This document shows positions 14,041-17,029 of a stretch of DNA of 17,029 nt, in pieces (the first letter of the stretch is position 1; the number at the start of each line of letters is the position of its first letter). Position numbers and translations under genes: made by a program. Source of the stretch: JAKACA01 sp050008715 (GTDB taxonomy: Bacteria; Actinomycetota; Acidimicrobiia; Acidimicrobiales; Bog-793); contig JBEKMC010000091.1 of the NCBI GenBank assembly GCA_050008715.1, positions 1-17,029 on the forward strand. Direction: 5' to 3'. A model generated the notes under the pieces. The model had not been told where the DNA came from and ran no database searches. It saw only the letters and a program-made list of their open reading frames with translations.

Positions 14041-14496
14041 TCACGAGACGCGCCCTGCAGCCGAGGCCGGCAAGGTCAGCACTTTCGGCATCTGGGCGGC
14101 GTGAGGGTGCTCGGAGCCCGAGTAGACCTTCAGCTTCGTCAGCATCTTGCGGCCGAGCGTGCCTTTCGGAAGCATGCCGCGAACGGCCGATCGCATCAGC
14201 TCCTCGGGCTTCTCCCTCAACAGCTGGCCGTAGCTCGTCGCACGGAGGCTGCCGGGATACCCGCTGTGGCGGTAGGAGAACGACTGCTCGCCCTTGTTCG
14301 CCGTGAGCACGACCTTGTCGGCGTTCAGCACGATGACGTGGTCGCCGGTGTCGAGGTGGGGGGAGAAGATCGGCTGGTGCTTGCCCCGAAGGATGCGAGC
14401 GACCTCGGTGGCGACGCGGCCGAGCACCATGCCCTCGGCGTCGACGACGTACCAGACGCGCTCGATCTCGCTCGGTTTTGTGGAGTACGTACGCAC
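14041..14496 (-). CDS. rplM: 50S ribosomal protein L13 (uL13)
   Basis: L13 is an early-assembling protein of the large subunit. From the GTG at 14494-14496 the 151-residue protein reads MRTYSTKPSEIERVWYVVDA, the normal L13 N-terminus, followed by GRVATEVARILRGKHQPIFSPHLDTGDHVIVLNADKV and the signature AVRGMLPKGTLGRKMLTKLKVYSGSEHPH. A frame 11 residues longer exists, but an AAGGA six bases before the GTG and the family start settle the shorter version. It is the first gene after a clear promoter and a leader of about 120 nt, and is followed by rpsI. Confidence 0.98.
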   Translation of the reverse strand: MRTYSTKPSEIERVWYVVDAEGMVLGRVATEVARILRGKHQPIFSPHLDTGDHVIVLNADKVVLTANKGEQSFSYRHSGYPGSLRATSYGQLLREKPEELMRSAVRGMLPKGTLGRKMLTKLKVYSGSEHPHAAQMPKVLTLPASAAGRVS

Positions 14497-14615
14497 CAAT
14501 CGTCCTTGCTCAGAGTCTTGTCGGCACAACCCGCGGCTGCGGGCTGCAGGCCCCGCCGACCCGAAGGCGCCCGGCTGAACCCGAAGGCGCGCACGAAAAG
14601 CGGCGCGCGCCGTGT
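14497..14615 (-). promoter_or_regulatory. Structured rplM 5' leader
   Basis: Between the predicted transcription start and the rplM GTG lie about 120 nt with strong folding potential. A CCCGC/GCGGG stem with a four-base loop lies around 14531-14545. A palindromic GGCGCGCGCC lies near 14602-14611. The 12-base direct repeat ACCCGAAGGCGC (plus strand) occurs at 14559-14570 and 14579-14590. The AAGGA ribosome site is at 14503-14507. Ribosomal protein leaders of this kind can bind their own product (L13 leaders are known in Firmicutes), but I cannot match this one to a named family. Confidence 0.5.
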
Positions 14616-14621
14616 CGCTAC

Positions 14622-14650
14622 AGGATAGGCGCCACGTAGGTCCCAGGCAA
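14622..14650 (-). promoter_or_regulatory. Sigma-70-type promoter of rplM-rpsI
   Basis: On the minus strand TTGCCT (14645-14650) is followed, after exactly 17 bases, by TATCCT (14622-14627). Both agree with housekeeping-sigma patterns of actinobacteria (TTGNCN and TANNNT) at ideal spacing. It stands in the only long gap of the window, about 126 nt upstream of the rplM start codon. The transcription start should be near 14615. It probably drives rplM-rpsI and, by read-through, the genes after them. Confidence 0.72.
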
Positions 14651-14764
14651 CCGCGCCAGGCGGGCCTCTGCCGGCGGCTACTCCTCCGGGGCCCCGGCTA
14701 CCCGGTCGAGACGTCTGCGGAGGCCTAACCACGGCCGCATCTGGAAGGCGACTCGACGCTTGGC

Positions 14765-14802
14765 CGGCCGCTCGCCGGCGCGGCCTGAGGGCGGACCGCC
14801 GT
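14765..14802 (-). terminator. Possible terminator after truA
   Basis: Just after the truA stop, the minus strand holds GGCCGC and GCGGCC around an eight-base loop (about 14767-14786), within a very GC-rich stretch and without a T run. It would separate the rpoA-rplQ-truA unit from the rplM promoter downstream. The call rests on position and modest pairing only. The rest of the gap, 14651-14764, holds a 12-bp perfect palindrome (CCGGGGCCCCGG at 14686-14697) and otherwise nothing I can interpret. Confidence 0.4.
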
Positions 14803-15744
14803 CTAACCCACTTCGGAGCCGAGGGCGATGCGGCTCTCAGGCCGCCAGACGCCGCCGGCGATGAGCTCCTCGGGATAGCGCACCAGCTCGAGGCAGAGCC
14901 CGTCCGCTGGCGCCAGGCGGGCGCCGCGTGAGCGATCGCCGGCACGGAGCAGTTCGAGCACCCCGGCGGCCGTCATGCGGCCTTCGCCGACCGAGACGAG
15001 CGCCCCGACGATCGAGCGCACCATCTGGTGGCAGAAGGCGTTTGCCTCGATCTCGAACCGAAGGAGGCGGTCGTCGTCGACGAGCCGTACGACCGTGTCG
15101 GTCACGCGCCGAACCGTCGAGCCCCCACCCGGTGGCCGCCGGCAGAACGCCGAGAAGTCGTGCTCGCCGAGCAGGGCATCGGAGGCGATCCGCATGGCCG
15201 GCACATCGAGCTCGCCGGGCACATGCCAGGTGAGGTGGCGCAACAGGGGGTCGGGCCACGGTGTGCACAGCACGAGGTAGCGGTAGCGCCTGGCCATGGC
15301 CGAGCGCCGAGCATCGAAACCCGCCTCGGCCCGCCGCACATCCAGCACGGCGACCTCCGGACCGACCTGCCGGTTGAGCGAGCGGAGCATTCGCTCGAGG
15401 TCCGAGTAGGTCTCGAGGAACGCCTCGGGCACGTCGGCGTGCACGACCTGGCCGGCGGCGTGCACACCCGCATCGGTTCGGCCGGCGCAGGTGAGCGTGA
15501 CGTCGGAGCCGGTCATCCGACCGAGGGCTGTCATCAGGCGGCCGGCGACGCTTGGCTGCCCGGCCTGGTAGGCAAATCCCCGGAACGGCCCCCCGTCGTA
15601 GGCCACGAGCAGCCGGACGCGACAAAGCGGCCCCGAGGGGGCCGCTTCGGGCGGTGTGACACCTACTGACGCTGCCGGTTGGATGACCTCGCCGGCATCG
15701 GCGCCGCCTGTGGGATCTTCGGGTTCGAAGAGCCTCACACCCAC
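14803..15744 (-). CDS. truA: tRNA pseudouridine(38-40) synthase TruA
   Basis: TruA converts uridines 38-40 of the tRNA anticodon stem to pseudouridine. The 313-residue protein has RLLVAYDGGPFRGFAYQ (from 44), the catalytic CAGRTDAGVHA (Asp91), FDARRSAMARRYRYLV, HDFSAFCR and NAFCHQMVRSIVGALVSVGEGRM. About 40 poorly conserved residues precede the core. Two starts fit: GTG at 15742-15744 (overlapping rplQ by 10 bases) or GTG at 15736-15738, which makes the GTGA overlap common in this window. The two differ by two residues. No ATG, GTG or TTG lies between there and the core. A terminator-like hairpin lies within the region coding for the N-terminal extension. The gene follows rplQ as in many bacteria. 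Confidence 0.95.
   Translation of the reverse strand: MGVRLFEPEDPTGGADAGEVIQPAASVGVTPPEAAPSGPLCRVRLLVAYDGGPFRGFAYQAGQPSVAGRLMTALGRMTGSDVTLTCAGRTDAGVHAAGQVVHADVPEAFLETYSDLERMLRSLNRQVGPEVAVLDVRRAEAGFDARRSAMARRYRYLVLCTPWPDPLLRHLTWHVPGELDVPAMRIASDALLGEHDFSAFCRRPPGGGSTVRRVTDTVVRLVDDDRLLRFEIEANAFCHQMVRSIVGALVSVGEGRMTAAGVLELLRAGDRSRGARLAPADGLCLELVRYPEELIAGGVWRPESRIALGSEVG
15625..15647 (-). other. Terminator-like hairpin inside the truA 5' coding region
   Basis: AAGCGGCCCC (15625-15634) and GGGGCCGCTT (15638-15647) form a perfect 10-bp stem with a three-base loop. On the minus strand the stem is followed by TGTC rather than a clear T run. It starts about 88 nt after the rplQ stop, within the codons for the non-conserved N-terminal stretch of TruA and directly ahead of the TruA core. 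It could attenuate transcription between rplQ and truA. Confidence 0.6.
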
Positions 15745-16103
15745 TGGACGTGCGCCATGGGAGCATTGTCCCCCGGACGCGGGCCAAGCTTGAGGATGCG
15801 CAGGTAGCCGCCGGGACGGTCCTCGTACTGAGGGGCGATGTCGTGGAACAGGACGTGGGCCATGTCCTCGTCACGGATGAACGCGATGACCTGGCGGTAG
15901 CTGTGGATGTCGCCTTTGATGGCCTTCGTGATCATCTTCTCGGCGATCGGGCGCAGCGCCTTCGCCTTGGCCTCCGTGGTCACGAGGCCCTTGTTCGCCG
16001 ACGGATAGGTGGCGATGAGGGAGGCGACGAGGTTGCCCATCATCGCCTTCTGGTGGGCGGCGTCGCCACCGAATCGGCGGGACTTACGTGGGGCTGCCGG
16101 CAT
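15735..16103 (-). CDS. rplQ: 50S ribosomal protein L17 (bL17)
   Basis: L17 is a large-subunit protein near the exit tunnel. The 122-residue sequence shows RFGGDAAHQKAMMGNLVASLI at the start (the family RxxxHRxALLRNL region), ITTEAKAKALRP-like VTTEAKAKALRPIAEKMIT, and the C-terminal RPGGYLRILKLGPRPGDNAPMAHVQWV. The ATG (16101-16103) directly abuts the rpoA stop (TAGATG) and an AAGGG lies inside the end of rpoA as ribosome site, so translation is likely coupled. The stop overlaps the truA start. The rpoA-rplQ order is near universal. Confidence 0.98.
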   Translation of the reverse strand: MPAAPRKSRRFGGDAAHQKAMMGNLVASLIATYPSANKGLVTTEAKAKALRPIAEKMITKAIKGDIHSYRQVIAFIRDEDMAHVLFHDIAPQYEDRPGGYLRILKLGPRPGDNAPMAHVQWV

Positions 16104-17029
16104 CTACATCGTCCCTTCGCGCAGCGCCAGGCCGCGCTCGTCGAGGCGGACGAGCACCTCGTCGAGGGACTTCTGGCCGAAGTTGGTGATGGACAGCAAC
16201 TCGTCGGGCGTGCGCTGGATGAGCTCGCCGACGGTGTTGATCTGGGCCCGCTTGAGGCAGTTGCGCGGGCGCTCGGAGAGGTCGAGGTCCTCGATCGGGA
16301 GGTCGAGGTCGGGCGAGCCGGTCGTCGCCGAGCCCACGTCGCCGAGCTCGAGCCCGTGACCCTCGTCCGCCAGTTCGGCGACGAGCGACAACAGCGAACG
16401 CAGCGTCTGGCCGGCGGAGGCGAGCGCCTCGCGGGGGCTGATCGAGCCGTCCGTCTCGATGTCGAGGATGAGCCGGTCGTAGTCGGTGGAGACCTCGACG
16501 CGGGTCGGCTCGACGTCGAAGGCGACGCGCCGGACGGGTGAGTAGATGGCGTCGACCGGGATGACCCCGATCGTGGACGAGGTCTGCTTGCGCTCGGCGC
16601 CGATGTAGCCCTTCCCACGCTCGACGGTTACGTCCATCGCGAGGCGGCCCTTGGCGTTCACCGTGGCGAGGTGCAGCTCGGGGTTGAGGACCTCGACGTC
16701 AGAGGTGATCTTGATGTCGGCGCCGGTGACGTCGGCGGGACCCTTCACGTCGACGCGCATCGTCACCGGCTCGTCGGACTCGCTGCGAAGCACGAGGTCC
16801 TTCAGGTTCAGAATGATGTCGCTCACGTCCTCCTTCACGCCTGGGAGGATGGTGAACTCGTGCAGTGCCTCGTCGAAACGGACCTGGGTGACTGCCGCGC
16901 CGGGAATCGACGACAGCAACGTCCGGCGAAGCGAGGCGCCGAGGGTGCGACCAAAGCCGGGGTCGAGAGGGCCGACGGCAAAACGCTGCCGGAATTGGTC
17001 GGACTCTCCGAGCGGCTCAACGGTCGGGC
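16104..17029 (-). CDS. rpoA: RNA polymerase alpha subunit (5' end cut by window)
   Basis: Alpha dimerises to start assembly of RNA polymerase and contacts UP elements and activators. The visible 307 residues begin PTVEPLGESDQFRQRFAVGP, followed by LDPGFGRTLGASLRRTLLSSIPGAAVTQVRFDEALHEF, the classic alpha-NTD dimerisation region. Roughly the first ten residues are lost past the right edge. PGVKEDVSDIILNLK and the assembly segment GYIGAERKQTSSTIGVIPVDAIYSPVRRVAFDVEPTRV follow. The C-terminal domain has the DNA-binding SERPRNCLKRAQINTVGELIQRTPDELL with the key Arg retained and NFGQKSLDEVLVRL. The frame stays open past the TTG at 16917-16919, so that codon is not the start. The TAG stop abuts the rplQ ATG. 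Confidence 0.98.
   Translation of the reverse strand, partial: PTVEPLGESDQFRQRFAVGPLDPGFGRTLGASLRRTLLSSIPGAAVTQVRFDEALHEFTILPGVKEDVSDIILNLKDLVLRSESDEPVTMRVDVKGPADVTGADIKITSDVEVLNPELHLATVNAKGRLAMDVTVERGKGYIGAERKQTSSTIGVIPVDAIYSPVRRVAFDVEPTRVEVSTDYDRLILDIETDGSISPREALASAGQTLRSLLSLVAELADEGHGLELGDVGSATTGSPDLDLPIEDLDLSERPRNCLKRAQINTVGELIQRTPDELLSITNFGQKSLDEVLVRLDERGLALREGTM

Noticed and set aside
14497..14529. Earlier start for rplM
   Set aside because: The GTG at 14494-14496 has an AAGGA six bases upstream and gives the standard MRTYS N-terminus.
14686..14697. Perfect 12-bp palindrome CCGGGGCCCCGG upstream of the rplM promoter
   Set aside because: It is all G and C in a very GC-rich gap, so chance is a fair explanation. 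No regulator is suggested.

Overview
The window is a run of housekeeping genes, all on the minus strand, from a high-GC bacterium that is almost certainly an actinomycetote. Evidence: gene order close to the mycobacterial rpoA-to-guaB3 segment (rpoA, rplQ, truA, rplM, rpsI, glmM, glmS, acpS, nnr, alr, tsaE, tsaB, rimI, tsaD, groES, groEL, then guaB3), many GTG starts, 1-10 nt gene overlaps, and long spurious open frames on the plus strand. Extra genes relative to that order (a family 4 uracil-DNA glycosylase and a CoA-pyrophosphatase-type Nudix protein) and the compact spacing suggest a deep branch such as Acidimicrobiia; that placement is inference. I found no tRNA, rRNA, mobile element, CRISPR array or phage gene.

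Reading in the direction of transcription (right to left): the 3' part of rpoA (5' end cut by the window edge), rplQ and truA form the tail of the ribosomal-protein/alpha operon. A 306-nt gap (14497-14802) carries a hairpin after truA, a good sigma-70-type promoter and a structured leader with a 12-nt direct repeat. From there a long, nearly gap-free block starts: rplM-rpsI (L13/S9), glmM-glmS (UDP-GlcNAc precursor supply), acpS (activation of acyl carrier protein), nnr (NAD(P)HX repair), alr (D-alanine for peptidoglycan), a 4Fe-4S uracil-DNA glycosylase, then tsaE-tsaB-rimI-tsaD (t6A tRNA modification plus ribosomal-protein acetylation). Cell-wall precursor, translation and repair genes are linked by overlaps that suggest translational coupling.

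Next is groES-groEL with an imperfect CIRCE operator directly in front of groES, implying HrcA heat-shock control. A strong stem-loop follows groEL. A Nudix hydrolase follows, then a striking low-GC 15-bp perfect inverted repeat, and finally a guaB3-type IMP dehydrogenase-related gene whose 3' end is cut by the left edge and whose canonical catalytic cysteine is replaced by serine.

I see no convincing new multi-gene system. The points most worth checking are the Cys-to-Ser change in GuaB3, the AT-richer palindrome at 776-822, the CIRCE operator and the start codon it settles, a terminator-like hairpin inside the 5' part of truA, the low-complexity insert in GlmM, and the placement of the uracil-DNA glycosylase in the t6A gene chain.
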